From positions 496,001 to 560,000 of the forward strand of contig CP107926.1 of NCBI GenBank assembly GCA_036015235.1: a stretch of 64,000 nucleotides of DNA, given 5' to 3'. The notes beneath the pieces were generated by a model, which had not been told where the DNA came from, did not search any database, and saw only the letters and a list, made by a program, of their open reading frames with translations. The position numbers were made by a program, and so were the translations under genes. The DNA is from Streptomyces sp. NBC_00433 (lineage in GTDB: Bacteria; Actinomycetota; Actinomycetes; Streptomycetales; Streptomycetaceae). Numbering within the stretch: the stretch's first letter is position 1; each line of letters begins with the position of its first letter. Of the stretch, positions 24,442-32,368 are shown piece after piece.

Positions 24442-24672
24442 GCCTTTCAGCTCCCCTCGTCAGCTTCCCCCGCGTACGGAAAGCCCTTTTCGCGGCTGCC
24501 CGTTCGTAGGATTCACGCTACGCCGTACGAGCGACGGCTGCGACCGCGCCGCGAGAGGGCCGGTCGACTAGAATTGCTGGCGAGTCTCCGCGAATTACGG
24601 CGGTGTCCGGCTTTCCAAGACGGCCGGTCGGCCGCTTATTCGGTTCGTCCCTCCACCACCACGGGAGCAGGA

Positions 24673-25146
24673 ATGACCGGTGATCCCGAGCCCCTCAGCC
24701 CCGCCGCGCGCAAGGCGCTGGAAAAGGAGCTGTCCGATCTGCGCGAGGAGCGCCGGGCGGTCGCCGTCACCTTGCGGGGCGGTGACTCCGACGCGGCGGG
24801 CGACAGTGCCGACCAGGCCGACGAGCTGCAGCGCGCCTCGGACGTCACGCGCCTGGACAACCGGATCGAGGAGGTGGCCGAGCGGCTGCACGACGCCGTC
24901 GTGAGCGGCCCGCCCAGCACCGACGTGGTGGGCGTCGGCAGCACTGTCACCCTCCGGTTCGCGGACGGCACCACGGACACGATGCACATCGGCGAGATCG
25001 CCGACGACCAGGACCAGGCCCTGGTGACGGCCGACAGCCCGCTCGGCCAGGGGCTGCTCGGCCACCGCGCGGGCGACGCCGTGGACTACGAGACGCCGCA
25101 GGGGCCGGCGTCCGCGCAGGTGGTCTCCATCGGCGACGCTGCCTGA
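24673..25146 (+). CDS. GreA/GreB-like transcription elongation factor
   Basis: The 157-residue protein has an N-terminal coiled-coil (residues about 8-75) with an acidic tip (GDSADQADELQR) and a C-terminal FKBP-like domain (VVGVGSTVTLRFADGTTDTM, ending SPLGQGLLGHRAGDAVDYET), the hallmark ASPLGxALLG-type motif of GreA. It may rescue backtracked RNA polymerase or act as a Gre-like anti-factor bound in the secondary channel. ATG 24673 has GGGAGCAGGA upstream; the longer upstream frame is non-coding. It opens a row of three very small same-strand genes. Confidence 0.85.
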   Translation: MTGDPEPLSPAARKALEKELSDLREERRAVAVTLRGGDSDAAGDSADQADELQRASDVTRLDNRIEEVAERLHDAVVSGPPSTDVVGVGSTVTLRFADGTTDTMHIGEIADDQDQALVTADSPLGQGLLGHRAGDAVDYETPQGPASAQVVSIGDAA

Positions 25147-25363
25147 GCCGGCGGGGCGGCGCCCGCGGTGTGCGGCGTGGGCGGCGCCCCGCTTGCGGGC
25201 CGGGAGCTGAGGCGTTTGAGTGAGGAGTGTCCCTCCTTCCCCAGGAGTCACCCGCATCATGCGGCGGGTCGGCGGCCCTGGCCGTTCGCGGCCCCCGGGG
25301 GTGCTCGTGCCCCTCATCCGCGCACCGGACGTGAGCACTCGTCTCACAACGTACGGAGCTGCC

Positions 25364-25546
25364 ATGTCGATGTCCTTCGGACCCCGTCCGCTGCGCCGCA
25401 CGATCCAGGCGGAACCGGACTACCGGATCGCGTCCCTGCTGCTCGGCCGCGGCGCGGAGCCCGGGGACACCATCGTCGCCGATGTGCAGGACGACTCGCT
25501 GCACTGCACGGTTCACGGCGCCGACTCCCACGACGAGGAGAAGTAG
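25364..25546 (+). CDS. Mini-protein resembling the ClpC C-terminal (D2-small) domain
   Basis: The 60-residue product begins MSMSFGPRPLRRTIQAEPDY and continues ASLLLGRGAEPGDTIVADV, which parallels the last 60-70 residues of ClpC/ClpB ATPases (FGARPLRRAIQ... PGDTVVVDV). No ATPase domains precede it; upstream DNA is non-coding, and GGAG six bases before ATG 25364 shows a genuine start. It is therefore a free-standing copy of the oligomerisation subdomain, or a remnant that has become its own gene. A short acidic tail (HGADSHDEEK) is added. Two bases separate its stop from the next start, so these are co-translated. Confidence 0.65.
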   Translation: MSMSFGPRPLRRTIQAEPDYRIASLLLGRGAEPGDTIVADVQDDSLHCTVHGADSHDEEK

Positions 25547-25548
25547 CC

Positions 25549-25737
25549 ATGGCACACCACCACCACAAGTCCAACAAGGCCGTCGAGGGCGATCCCGACT
25601 CCGGGCACAGCCGCGGCATGCCGGGGCGCCCGGACGACGAGGAGCTGCGGGAGCGCACGGAGGAGGACCGCGAGGAGGTGGGCCTGCCCCCGGACCCGGC
25701 GGACCCGCGCGACGGCACGGACCCGGAATCCCCGTAG
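25549..25737 (+). CDS. Small His-rich acidic protein (62 aa)
   Basis: The sequence starts MAHHHHKSNKAVEGDPDSGH and then is dominated by Glu, Asp, Arg and Pro (RPDDEELRERTEEDREEVGL). It is predicted to be largely disordered; the N-terminal tetra-histidine could bind metal. It starts two bases after the stop of the ClpC-like mini-gene and is followed 28 bases later by another small gene, so it belongs to one operon. No known family is recognised. Confidence 0.65.
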   Translation: MAHHHHKSNKAVEGDPDSGHSRGMPGRPDDEELRERTEEDREEVGLPPDPADPRDGTDPESP

Positions 25738-25765
25738 GCGACCGCCCGGCTGGAGGTGCACGACG

Positions 25766-25936
25766 GTGACGACCACCAACGACGACAACATCACCACCTG
25801 GACCGAGCGGCTGCTGCGCGAGGCACCGGGTATGGCGCCCGAGCAGGCCCGGGTCTTCGTCTACGAGCTCTACTTCGCCGCGCAGCGCGCGGTGGACAAG
25901 GAGCTGTGGGAGGCGAACTTCATCCGTGACGAGTAG
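25766..25936 (+). CDS. Small helical protein (56 aa)
   Basis: From GTG 25766 the protein reads TWTERLLREAPGMAPEQARV followed by FVYELYFAAQRAVDKELWEA and ends NFIRDE. GGAGG lies nine bases upstream. It should form two or three amphipathic helices. It is the last gene of the small-protein row that starts at 25364 and is immediately followed by a strong bidirectional terminator, which supports it being a real transcribed gene. Function unknown. Confidence 0.65.
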   Translation: MTTTNDDNITTWTERLLREAPGMAPEQARVFVYELYFAAQRAVDKELWEANFIRDE

Positions 25937-25944
25937 GCGCGGAC

Positions 25945-25983
25945 GTAGGGCCGGGCGCGGCAGGCTGCCGCGCCCGGCCCTAC
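25945..25983. terminator. Bidirectional hairpin terminator
   Basis: Arms 25945-25962 and 25966-25983 form a perfect 18-bp stem with a three-base loop between the convergent stop codons at 25936 and 25988. Confidence 0.92.
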
Positions 25984-25987
25984 GGCG

Positions 25988-26833
25988 TCAGCCGGAGTAG
26001 CCCGCGCCTTCGCGCGGGTAGGGGGGCCGGTCGTGGTCGTGCGGACGCGGGCGGCTCTGCGGCCGCAGCGGGCCGCGGGCCAGCCGGTGGGCGCCGAGCG
26101 CGACGAAGACGGCCAGCAGGCCGCCGCCACCGGTCCACAGCCAGCGCGGCGACCACCAGGTGCCGGCCCAGCCGTCGGCGGGTGCGACGTCGGGCGCGTT
26201 GGCGGAGACCAGCGGGACCACCGAGCCGTCGACCGCGTCGCGGCCGGCGGTGCCGTGCGAGGTGGCCGTGATCGCCGCGCGCACCGGCTGGCCGAGGTCG
26301 GCCTCCGGCACGTCCAGCGCGGTCAGCCGCAGGTAGTAGGCGCCGCGCAGCGGGTCGTTGGACCAGGTGTCGGCGTAGGCGCGCACCGGCCGCAGGGTGC
26401 AGGCCAGCTCCACGGTCGCCGCGCCGGCGGCGGCCGTACGGGTCTGGGCGCCGTAGCGGCAGGGCTGGCGGCGGCGCAGCCCGTCGTAGACGTCGAGCTG
26501 CCAGGTCGAGGCGCCGTGCGTGGCGGCGGCCCCCGAGCCCGAGCCGAAGGTCACGGTCGCCTTGACCGTGACGTTCTGCCCGGTGTCCGCGGCCACCACC
26601 CAGTAGAGGTAGTCGCCCGCCGACGCGCCGGCGGTGGCCTGCTCGCCCTGCTTGATCACCGTGGCGGTACGGAAGTTGGTGCCCGCCTCGGTGGGCGGCC
26701 CCTCGTCGCCCGCGGTCGCGCTCGCGCTGGGCGTGGCGCTCGGGGTGTCGTCGGCCGCGGCCCGGCCGGTGAGTGCGGTCAGCGCGGTCGCGGCGAGCAG
26801 TCCCACCGCGGCCAGTCGTCGTGCGGTGCGCAT
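25988..26833 (-). CDS. Secreted/membrane-anchored partner of the vWA protein
   Basis: The 281-residue protein has a signal peptide (MRTARRLAAVGLLAATALTA ... AAADD), a beta-rich extracellular region (about 50-225; DYLYWVVAADTGQNVTVKAT, WQLDVYDGLRRRQPCRYG) and one C-terminal helix (WLWTGGGGLLAVFVALGAHR) with a basic, proline-rich cytosolic tail. It is type I membrane topology. ATG 26833 has GGGAGG eight bases upstream, and its first base is the last base of the vWA stop codon, so the pair is translationally coupled. The ectodomain resembles the sugar-binding-like beta sandwich of its partner in style, but no family is recognised. Confidence 0.75.
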   Translation of the reverse strand: MRTARRLAAVGLLAATALTALTGRAAADDTPSATPSASATAGDEGPPTEAGTNFRTATVIKQGEQATAGASAGDYLYWVVAADTGQNVTVKATVTFGSGSGAAATHGASTWQLDVYDGLRRRQPCRYGAQTRTAAAGAATVELACTLRPVRAYADTWSNDPLRGAYYLRLTALDVPEADLGQPVRAAITATSHGTAGRDAVDGSVVPLVSANAPDVAPADGWAGTWWSPRWLWTGGGGLLAVFVALGAHRLARGPLRPQSRPRPHDHDRPPYPREGAGYSG

Positions 26834-28095
26834 CAGGAGGCCCTCCCCGAGTTCATCTGCCAGCGGGCGGCCCAGCCGGTCAGCAGACCGGCCACCGCGC
26901 CGGTGACAGCCAGCAGTCCCAGCAGCCACCAGCCGCGCCCGAGGCCGTAGAAGGCCACGTCGGACGGCTGGTCGGGGCTGTCCACCAGGTCGATGGACAG
27001 CTCGACGGGCAGGCCGGGGGTGGTCTTGACAGAGGCCGGCGCGGAGAAGGAGTTGCCGACCTGGAGGCATACGGTCTCGGCGGGCGTGTCGGAGTCGGCT
27101 TTCGGCTTGGGATAGCGGATGCCGGCCGAGACGGCGTCGGTACGGCCGGTGCCGCCCTCGTCGTCGCGGACGATCTCCCGGCCGTGCAGGGTGACACCGC
27201 GCAGCAGGACGCCGTAGCCGGCGTTGACGGCCCGGTCGTCGCTGATGCTCACCGAGGCGCGCAGCTCCTGGCCGGGGCGTACGTCGATGCGATACCAGCG
27301 GTTCTCGGAGAAGGTCTCACGGTCGGAGTACAGCCCCGCCTTGAGCACGGGCGCGTCCGCGCAGTTCGCGGCGCCGTTGGTGGCCACGGGGGTGACCACC
27401 GGGTCGGTGCTGCGGTTGACCAGCTGCTTCACCTTGGTGGTGAGCTGCGCGCGGTGCTGCACGGTGGTGTAGGTGCCGCCGGTGGCCTCGGCGATGCAGC
27501 TGAGCTGGTTGCGGGTCTTGGAGTCGGGGCTCAGGCCGAGCGTGTCGATGACCAGGTGGATGCCCTGGGCGGCGAGGTCGCGGGCGACGTCGCAGGGGTT
27601 GGCATTGCAGGTGTCCTCGCCGTCGGTGATCAGCACCATCCTGGCGGTGCCCTCACCGCCCGCCTTGAGGTCGGCGGCCGCCGCGAGCAGGGCGGGGCCG
27701 ATCGGGGTCCACCCGGTGGGGGCGAGGGTGGCCACCGCGGCCTTGGCCTCGGTGCGGTTCAGCGGGCCGACCGGGTAGAGCTGCTTGGTGTCCTTGCAGC
27801 CGGTCTTGCGGTCGTTGCCCGGGTAGTCCGCGCCGAGGGTGCGTATGCCGAGGTTGACCTCTTGCGGCGTCGAGTCGAGGACGTCGTCGAAGGCCTGCTT
27901 GGCGGCGGACATCCGGCTCTGCCCGTCGATGTCCTTGGCCCGCATGGAGCCGCTGACGTCGAGGACGAGTTCGACTTTCGGTGGGGGTTGCGCCGCGGGT
28001 TCGTCCGCGGCGGCGCTCGCGGGCAGCAGCCCGCAGGCGAGGGTGGCCAGCAGGCCACCGGCCATTCCCGTGGCCACGAGTCTTCTCATGATCAT
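26833..28095 (-). CDS. Secreted von Willebrand factor A domain protein
   Basis: The roughly 420-residue protein has a signal peptide (MRRLVATGMAGGLLATLACG), a vWA domain (about 40-230) with an intact MIDAS: VLDVSGSMRAKD, the threonine in GWTPIGPALL and the aspartate in VLITDGEDTC. A beta-rich domain follows and a C-terminal helix (WWLLGLLAVTGAVAGLLTG) anchors it in the membrane with a short basic tail. It probably binds a protein or polymer ligand on the cell surface through a divalent metal. Start is ATG 28095 or 28089; neither has a clear ribosome site. It is coupled to the downstream membrane protein by TGATG. Confidence 0.85.
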   Translation of the reverse strand: MIMRRLVATGMAGGLLATLACGLLPASAAADEPAAQPPPKVELVLDVSGSMRAKDIDGQSRMSAAKQAFDDVLDSTPQEVNLGIRTLGADYPGNDRKTGCKDTKQLYPVGPLNRTEAKAAVATLAPTGWTPIGPALLAAAADLKAGGEGTARMVLITDGEDTCNANPCDVARDLAAQGIHLVIDTLGLSPDSKTRNQLSCIAEATGGTYTTVQHRAQLTTKVKQLVNRSTDPVVTPVATNGAANCADAPVLKAGLYSDRETFSENRWYRIDVRPGQELRASVSISDDRAVNAGYGVLLRGVTLHGREIVRDDEGGTGRTDAVSAGIRYPKPKADSDTPAETVCLQVGNSFSAPASVKTTPGLPVELSIDLVDSPDQPSDVAFYGLGRGWWLLGLLAVTGAVAGLLTGWAARWQMNSGRAS

Positions 28096-28210
28096 CGGAG
28101 GATCGTAGTGAAGGTCCGGCCCATTCATGAAGTCGGCAGGTCAGCGTCGCGACCCGACGCACGGAATGTCGGATTCCGCTTCACTCGGGCGGACTTGACG
28201 AAGTCTTTAC

Positions 28211-28235
28211 AACCCGGGCGGGCGCCGTGTCGTCT
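28211..28235 (+). promoter_or_regulatory. Candidate ECF sigma promoter
   Basis: AACC at 28211-28214 and CGTCT at 28231-28235 are spaced by 16 bp, the pattern of many ECF-type promoters (AAC at -35, CGTC at -10). It would start transcription about 70 bases before the DUF4232 gene that heads the sortase/sigma row, and is the natural place for autoregulation by the encoded sigma factor. Confidence 0.4.
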
Positions 28236-28314
28236 CTGCTCGCGATCCCGGTACGGCCGGGGCCCGCGCCCGCTCCCGGGCGCGGCGGGCCGCGGGAGAA
28301 ACGAGGAACGGGAC

Positions 28315-29034
28315 ATGCGCAGCACCTCACTCGCCGCCGGTGCGGCGGTGGTCCTGGCGGTCGCGGTCGCGGGAGCCGTCCCCGCCGCCGCCTCGGCCCC
28401 CGTCGGCCAGGCCCCCATGACCCCGATGTGCACGACCTCGCAGCTGACCGGCGCGCTGGGCGGCGGGGACGCGGGCGCGGGCAACCTCTACCGCTATCTG
28501 GTCCTCACCAACCACAGCTCCACGACCTGCCACCTCACCGGCTACCCCGGGGTCTCGCTGCTCGACTCGGCCGGCAGGCAGATCGGGGCGCCGGCCGACC
28601 GGCAGCGCAGCAGCTACACGGCGGTGGAGCTGAGGCCCGGCGGGTCGGCGAGCGACACGATCCACACGATCAACCACCAGGGGACGTGTCTGCCGGCCTC
28701 GGCGAAGGTGCGGATATACCCGCCGGGGAACACGGCGGCGATGGTCATCGCCGGGACCGTGACGAACTGCGACCACACCTTCACGGTGACGCCGCTGGCC
28801 GCGGGGCGTAGCGGCAGTGACCCGGTGACGGCACCGGCCCCGACGCCGACGTCCACATCCGTCCCGGGGCGCCAGGTGCCCCGGGTCCCCTCGGGCGCGC
28901 CCGACACCGGCCTCGCCGCGGCCTCCGGCGGCCACTCCCACGCCCTGGCCGCCGGCGCGGCCGGGGGTGCCGCCCTGCTGGGCGGCCTGGCCGTCGCGGC
29001 TGCCGCGCGTCGCCGGCGCGGGGCCAGGGACTGA
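28315..29034 (+). CDS. Secreted DUF4232 protein with sortase-type C-terminus
   Basis: The 239-residue protein has a signal peptide (to about AAASA), a DUF4232 domain (about 38-165; QLTGALGGGDAGAGNLYRYL, CHLTGYPGVSLLD, SASDTIHTINHQGTCLPAS) with conserved cysteines, a Pro/Thr linker, then APDTG at about 196-199, a hydrophobic stretch and the basic tail RRRRGARD. That order is a cell-wall sorting signal with APDTG in place of LPxTG or LAxTG. A class F sortase gene follows, separated only by a hairpin. Its DUF4232 domain is strikingly similar to that of the membrane protein at 30343. The molecular function of DUF4232 is not established. Confidence 0.82.
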   Translation: MRSTSLAAGAAVVLAVAVAGAVPAAASAPVGQAPMTPMCTTSQLTGALGGGDAGAGNLYRYLVLTNHSSTTCHLTGYPGVSLLDSAGRQIGAPADRQRSSYTAVELRPGGSASDTIHTINHQGTCLPASAKVRIYPPGNTAAMVIAGTVTNCDHTFTVTPLAAGRSGSDPVTAPAPTPTSTSVPGRQVPRVPSGAPDTGLAAASGGHSHALAAGAAGGAALLGGLAVAAAARRRRGARD

Positions 29035-29112
29035 GCCTTGGCCTCCGCTTCCCGACCCTCGGCCACTCCCTGCGGGGCGCTGTCGCGGACTCCGCGGTCG
29101 CGCTGTGCGGGT

Positions 29113-29153
29113 GGCTTGTCGCGCAGTTCCCGCGGGGAGCTGCGCGACAAGCC
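29113..29153. terminator. Hairpin between DUF4232 and sortase genes
   Basis: Arms 29113-29130 and 29136-29153 pair over 18 bp with one G-U position and a five-base loop. It follows the DUF4232 stop by 78 bp and precedes the sortase start by 16 bp, so it may lower expression of the sortase and sigma genes relative to the wall protein. Confidence 0.8.
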
Positions 29154-29169
29154 GCAGCGGGCCGCAGCT

Positions 29170-29817
29170 GTGAACGCGACACGGTGGGTGGTGGTGGCCG
29201 CGGCCGCGGTGGCGCTGCTCGCCGGGTGCGATGGCGCGACCGGCGGCGGGGACGCGGGGCCGCCACCGGCCCCGCCGCGCACGAGCGCCGCGCCGTCGGC
29301 ACCGGTGGCGCCGGCCACGACCGCCGCCACACCGTCCGCGACGGTAAAAGCAATGCCGAGGTCGGAACCGGAACGGCTGCGCATCCCCGGCATCGGCGTG
29401 GACACCCCCGTCATGGCCCTCGGCCTGGCGGCCGACGGCACGGTGAGGGTACCGCCGATCGCGGCGCACGCGCCGGCCGGCTGGTACGACGGGTCGCCGG
29501 CGCCCGGCCAGGTCGGGCCCTCCGTGCTGCTGGGGCATGTGACGGTCGGGGCGTACGGCGACGGCGTCTTCCGGCACCTGGACCGGATGCGGCCGGGCGA
29601 CAGGGTGACGGTCACCCGGGCGGACGGCACCGACGCGGTCTTCGCCGTCGACAAGGTGCAGACCGTCGCGAAGTCGCGCTTCCCGACGGACGCGGTGTAC
29701 GGGAACGTCGACCACCCCGCGCTGCGTCTCATCACCTGCGGCGGCACGAGGATCTCGGACGGCGGCGGCTATCCGGACAACGTGATCGTCTACGCCTCGC
29801 TGGTCGGCGGCTCGTGA
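29170..29817 (+). CDS. Class F-like sortase
   Basis: The 215-residue protein begins with a hydrophobic segment ending in a lipobox-like LLAGC (Cys20), then a Pro/Ala/Thr linker and a sortase barrel (about 65-215). The catalytic His123 is in VLLGHVTVG and Cys190 in LRLITCGG; an Arg at 194 (GGTR) is present, whereas the later RDN-type position of relatives reads YPDN. It should attach surface proteins to peptidoglycan. GTG 29170 is chosen because it follows the hairpin; the longer upstream frame crosses it. Its stop overlaps the sigma-factor GTG (GTGA), so the two are coupled. Confidence 0.8.
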   Translation: MNATRWVVVAAAAVALLAGCDGATGGGDAGPPPAPPRTSAAPSAPVAPATTAATPSATVKAMPRSEPERLRIPGIGVDTPVMALGLAADGTVRVPPIAAHAPAGWYDGSPAPGQVGPSVLLGHVTVGAYGDGVFRHLDRMRPGDRVTVTRADGTDAVFAVDKVQTVAKSRFPTDAVYGNVDHPALRLITCGGTRISDGGGYPDNVIVYASLVGGS

Positions 29818-30359
29818 ACAACTGGCCTGCGGCGGCCGGCACTTCGGCGACAGGAGCGAGGGGAGCGGTCATCCGGCGAGAAGAGCGCGCTGCCTCCGAG
29901 CTGTTCGAGGCCGTCTACCCGCGGCTCGCGGGCTGGTGCCGCCGGCTGGTCGACGACGACGGCACGGCGCACGAGATCGCCGCGGAGGCCTTCACCCGGC
30001 TGTGGGCCCGCTGGACCGGGGTCGAGGAGCCCAACGGCTTCCTCTATGTGACCGCCGCCAACCTGGTCCGCGACCACTGGCGCAAGATGGAGCGCGAGCG
30101 CCGCGCGCTGCGCCGGGTGAAGACCGAGCAGTCCGTACGCCCGCAGGCGGAGGCGGCCGACCCGTCCGTACGCCTGCTGGTGCAGTCGCTGCCCGAGCGG
30201 CTGCGCAATCCCGTCCTGCTGTATTACTACGCCGACTTGCCGGTCCGTGAGGTGGCCGCGCTGCTTGGCCGGAACGAGGGAACCGTGAAGGCCGACCTGC
30301 ACGCGGCACGCGAACTGCTCCGCGCACGACTTGAGGGGCACCATGACCGGATTTCCTGA
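29814..30359 (+). CDS. ECF RNA polymerase sigma factor
   Basis: The 181-residue protein has sigma region 2 (about 25-90; AHEIAAEAFTRLWARW, FLYVTAANLVRDHWRK) and region 4 (about 125-175; LPERLRNPVLLYYYADLPVR with EVAALLGRNEGTVKADLHAA), and no region 3, as expected for group IV sigma factors. It should direct RNA polymerase to a small regulon under extracellular stress or surface signals. It overlaps the sortase stop by 4 bp and the downstream membrane gene by 17 bp. The downstream product is a plausible anti-sigma or sensor. Confidence 0.9.
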   Translation: MNNWPAAAGTSATGARGAVIRREERAASELFEAVYPRLAGWCRRLVDDDGTAHEIAAEAFTRLWARWTGVEEPNGFLYVTAANLVRDHWRKMERERRALRRVKTEQSVRPQAEAADPSVRLLVQSLPERLRNPVLLYYYADLPVREVAALLGRNEGTVKADLHAARELLRARLEGHHDRIS

Positions 30360-31203
30360 CCGCCCGGAGGGCGGCCCGGACGGCGAGGGCACCGGGGCCG
30401 ACCCGGTGGAGCCGCTGCTGCGGCAGCCGCCCGGGTATCTGGACGCGCCGCCCGGCTCCTTCGGGCGGATCCGGCGGCGTGCGGCGCGCCGCCGCCGGCT
30501 GCGGGCGGCCGGCGGCGGTCTCGCGGCGGCCGTGGTGCTGTCCGGTTCCGTCTACCTGGTGGGCGCGCTGACCTCGCACGGCTCGGACGAGGTGGTGAGC
30601 CCGCCGGCCAGCAACTCGCTGACCAGCGCCGCCCCTTCGACCCCGGGGCCCAGCCCGGACATGGCGCCGGCGCCGACCCCGACCACGACGGCGGCTGCCC
30701 GCAGCACCGGTACGCGGGGTGCCACGGGCACCGCCACCAGGCCCCCGAGTGCCACACCGACCAGGGACGCCCCCCCGCAGACGGCGGGGGCGACCCCGAT
30801 GTGCGCGACCTCGCAGCTGTCCGCGGCGCTGGGCGGCGGCGACGCGGGCGCGGGCAGCCTCTTCCGCTACCTGGTGCTCACCAACCGCAGCTCCACGGCC
30901 TGCCATCTCACCGGTTACCCGGGCCTGTCGATGCTGGACGCGAAGGGCGCGCAGATCGGTGCGCCGGCCGACCGGCAGCCGATGGACTACCGCCCTGTGG
31001 TGCTGCGGCCGGGCGGGTCGGTGAGCGACACCATCCACACCGTCAACCAGCAGGGCACCTGCCTGCCCGCGTCGGTGAAGCTGCGGATCTACCCGCCGGG
31101 CAACACCGCGTGGCTGGACTTCGCGGGCAGCGTGACCAACTGCGACGACCTCTTCACCGTCACCCCGTTCACCGCGGGCAGCACCGGCAATCCCCCGTCA
31201 TGA
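30343..31203 (+). CDS. Membrane DUF4232 protein, probable sensor/anti-sigma partner
   Basis: The 286-residue protein has a short cytosolic segment (about 1-50; PPGYLDAPPGSFGRIRRRAA), one membrane helix (about 60-80), a long Ser/Thr/Pro linker and an extracellular DUF4232 domain (about 150-286) that nearly copies the wall-anchored protein at 28315. The gene overlaps the ECF sigma gene by 17 bp, the position normally held by an anti-sigma factor. The cytosolic part is short and lacks a zinc-binding HxxxCxxC motif, so any sigma binding would be of a non-ZAS type. The role is inferred from position and topology. Confidence 0.75.
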   Translation: MTGFPDRPEGGPDGEGTGADPVEPLLRQPPGYLDAPPGSFGRIRRRAARRRRLRAAGGGLAAAVVLSGSVYLVGALTSHGSDEVVSPPASNSLTSAAPSTPGPSPDMAPAPTPTTTAAARSTGTRGATGTATRPPSATPTRDAPPQTAGATPMCATSQLSAALGGGDAGAGSLFRYLVLTNRSSTACHLTGYPGLSMLDAKGAQIGAPADRQPMDYRPVVLRPGGSVSDTIHTVNQQGTCLPASVKLRIYPPGNTAWLDFAGSVTNCDDLFTVTPFTAGSTGNPPS

Positions 31204-31740
31204 GGAGCCGTCCGGGGCGCCCGGCAGGTCGAGCAGTGCCAGGTCGGGCGGTACGAGGGTGGGAGACAGCAGGAGTTCGCCGAGGGTGCTGCCGACGGGT
31301 TCGCCGATCTGCTCGCGGGTCAGGAAGGGGACGCCGTCCCGGGACAGCCGGGTCCTCACCGCACTGACCCCGTGCTCGGCCTTCTTGGGGCCCCAGTTCG
31401 CGGCGGGTTGCAGCCGGGCCGGGTGGGCGGCGGGCCGAGGGGCGGCGCGGGACGGTGCCCACCCGCACGACGGCCACGCGTGGTCGGTCGCCGCGTCGGC
31501 CATCGCGCACAGGTCGGGCCCGCCGGCGCCGGTCAACCGGGCCATGATCTGGATGTGGTTGCCGTCGTCGAGCTGCGAGGTGCGGTCGCACTCGTCGCCG
31601 TCGAGCACTTCGGCGGCGACGGTGACATTGCCGGTCCTGCGGGTGGGGATGTGCGAGCCGCCTCGATGTCGCGGCCGAGCAGGGTGGCTGCGACGTCGAC
31701 GGCCGGGGCCCGGTGCGGCGGACCGTACGGGAGCGGTCCC
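31198..31740 (-). pseudogene. Degenerate lipoprotein-like gene (DUF3558-like)
   Basis: Reading leftward, one frame gives GPPHRAPAVDVAATLLGRDI and then loses sense, while a second frame picks up with GNVTVAAEVLDGDECDRTSQ and GPDLCAMADAATDHA and runs to the stop at 31198. Cysteine placement and the LCxMADxAA segment recall actinobacterial DUF3558-type lipoproteins. A frameshift near 31645 and the absence of any signal peptide upstream suggest a dead gene. Its stop overlaps the convergent DUF4232 gene by 6 bp. Confidence 0.5.
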
Positions 31741-31889
31741 GGCGGCCTCCCGCGGCTCGGCCCTGCCGAAAGAGCCACTACGGAATGTCACTAGGGATCG
31801 ACACTTCGCAGTGGCTACGCTGCGTGGCGCTGGTCGCGCGCGGTGACGCCCGTCCCCCCGTGCGGCAGCCGGATTCGGAGGCAGGAAGC

Positions 31890-32312
31890 ATGAAGACGCA
31901 CAAGCGCTGGGCCGCGGTCCTCGGCGCGCTCGCGGTCGGCGCCGGGCTGATGTCGGGCTCGTCCACCCCGGCGGTGGCCCACGACGCCTCGGGCCCGAGC
32001 CCGCCGGCGGTCGTCGCCCAGCAGTTCTCACTGCGGCTGGCCGGCCATCCCGGCCAGGTCGCGAACGTGCGGGGAGCGTCCACCGAGAACGACGCCCCGG
32101 TCATCCAGTACGACTGCGGCACCGCCGACAACGAGCTGTGGAGGTTCGTACCCAAGGGCATCGGCTACCAGATCGTGGCGAAGTCCAGCGGAAAGTGCCT
32201 CAACGTCCGGGGCGGCGTCGGGGTGGGCAACCCGCTGATCCAGTACACCTGCACCGCCGCGGGCGTCGACAACGACGTCTGGCTGCCGGTCTGGGAGCCC
32301 GACCGCCCCTGA
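31890..32312 (+). CDS. Secreted ricin-type beta-trefoil lectin
   Basis: The 140-residue product has a signal peptide (MKTHKRWAAVLGALAVGAGL ... PAVAHDA) followed by a single, rather short beta-trefoil domain: VIQYDCGTADNELWRFVPK and YQIVAKSSGKCLNVRGG, then NPLIQYTCTAAGVDNDVW, the QxW-type repeats of RICIN domains. It probably binds a carbohydrate outside the cell. No catalytic domain is attached, which is less common than lectin modules fused to glycosidases. GGAGG before ATG 31890 supports the start. Confidence 0.85.
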   Translation: MKTHKRWAAVLGALAVGAGLMSGSSTPAVAHDASGPSPPAVVAQQFSLRLAGHPGQVANVRGASTENDAPVIQYDCGTADNELWRFVPKGIGYQIVAKSSGKCLNVRGGVGVGNPLIQYTCTAAGVDNDVWLPVWEPDRP

Positions 32313-32368
32313 CCCGCCCGTGCGCGGGTGACGGGGGCGGCGGTCGGGTGCCGGGGTGGCGCGGCAGG

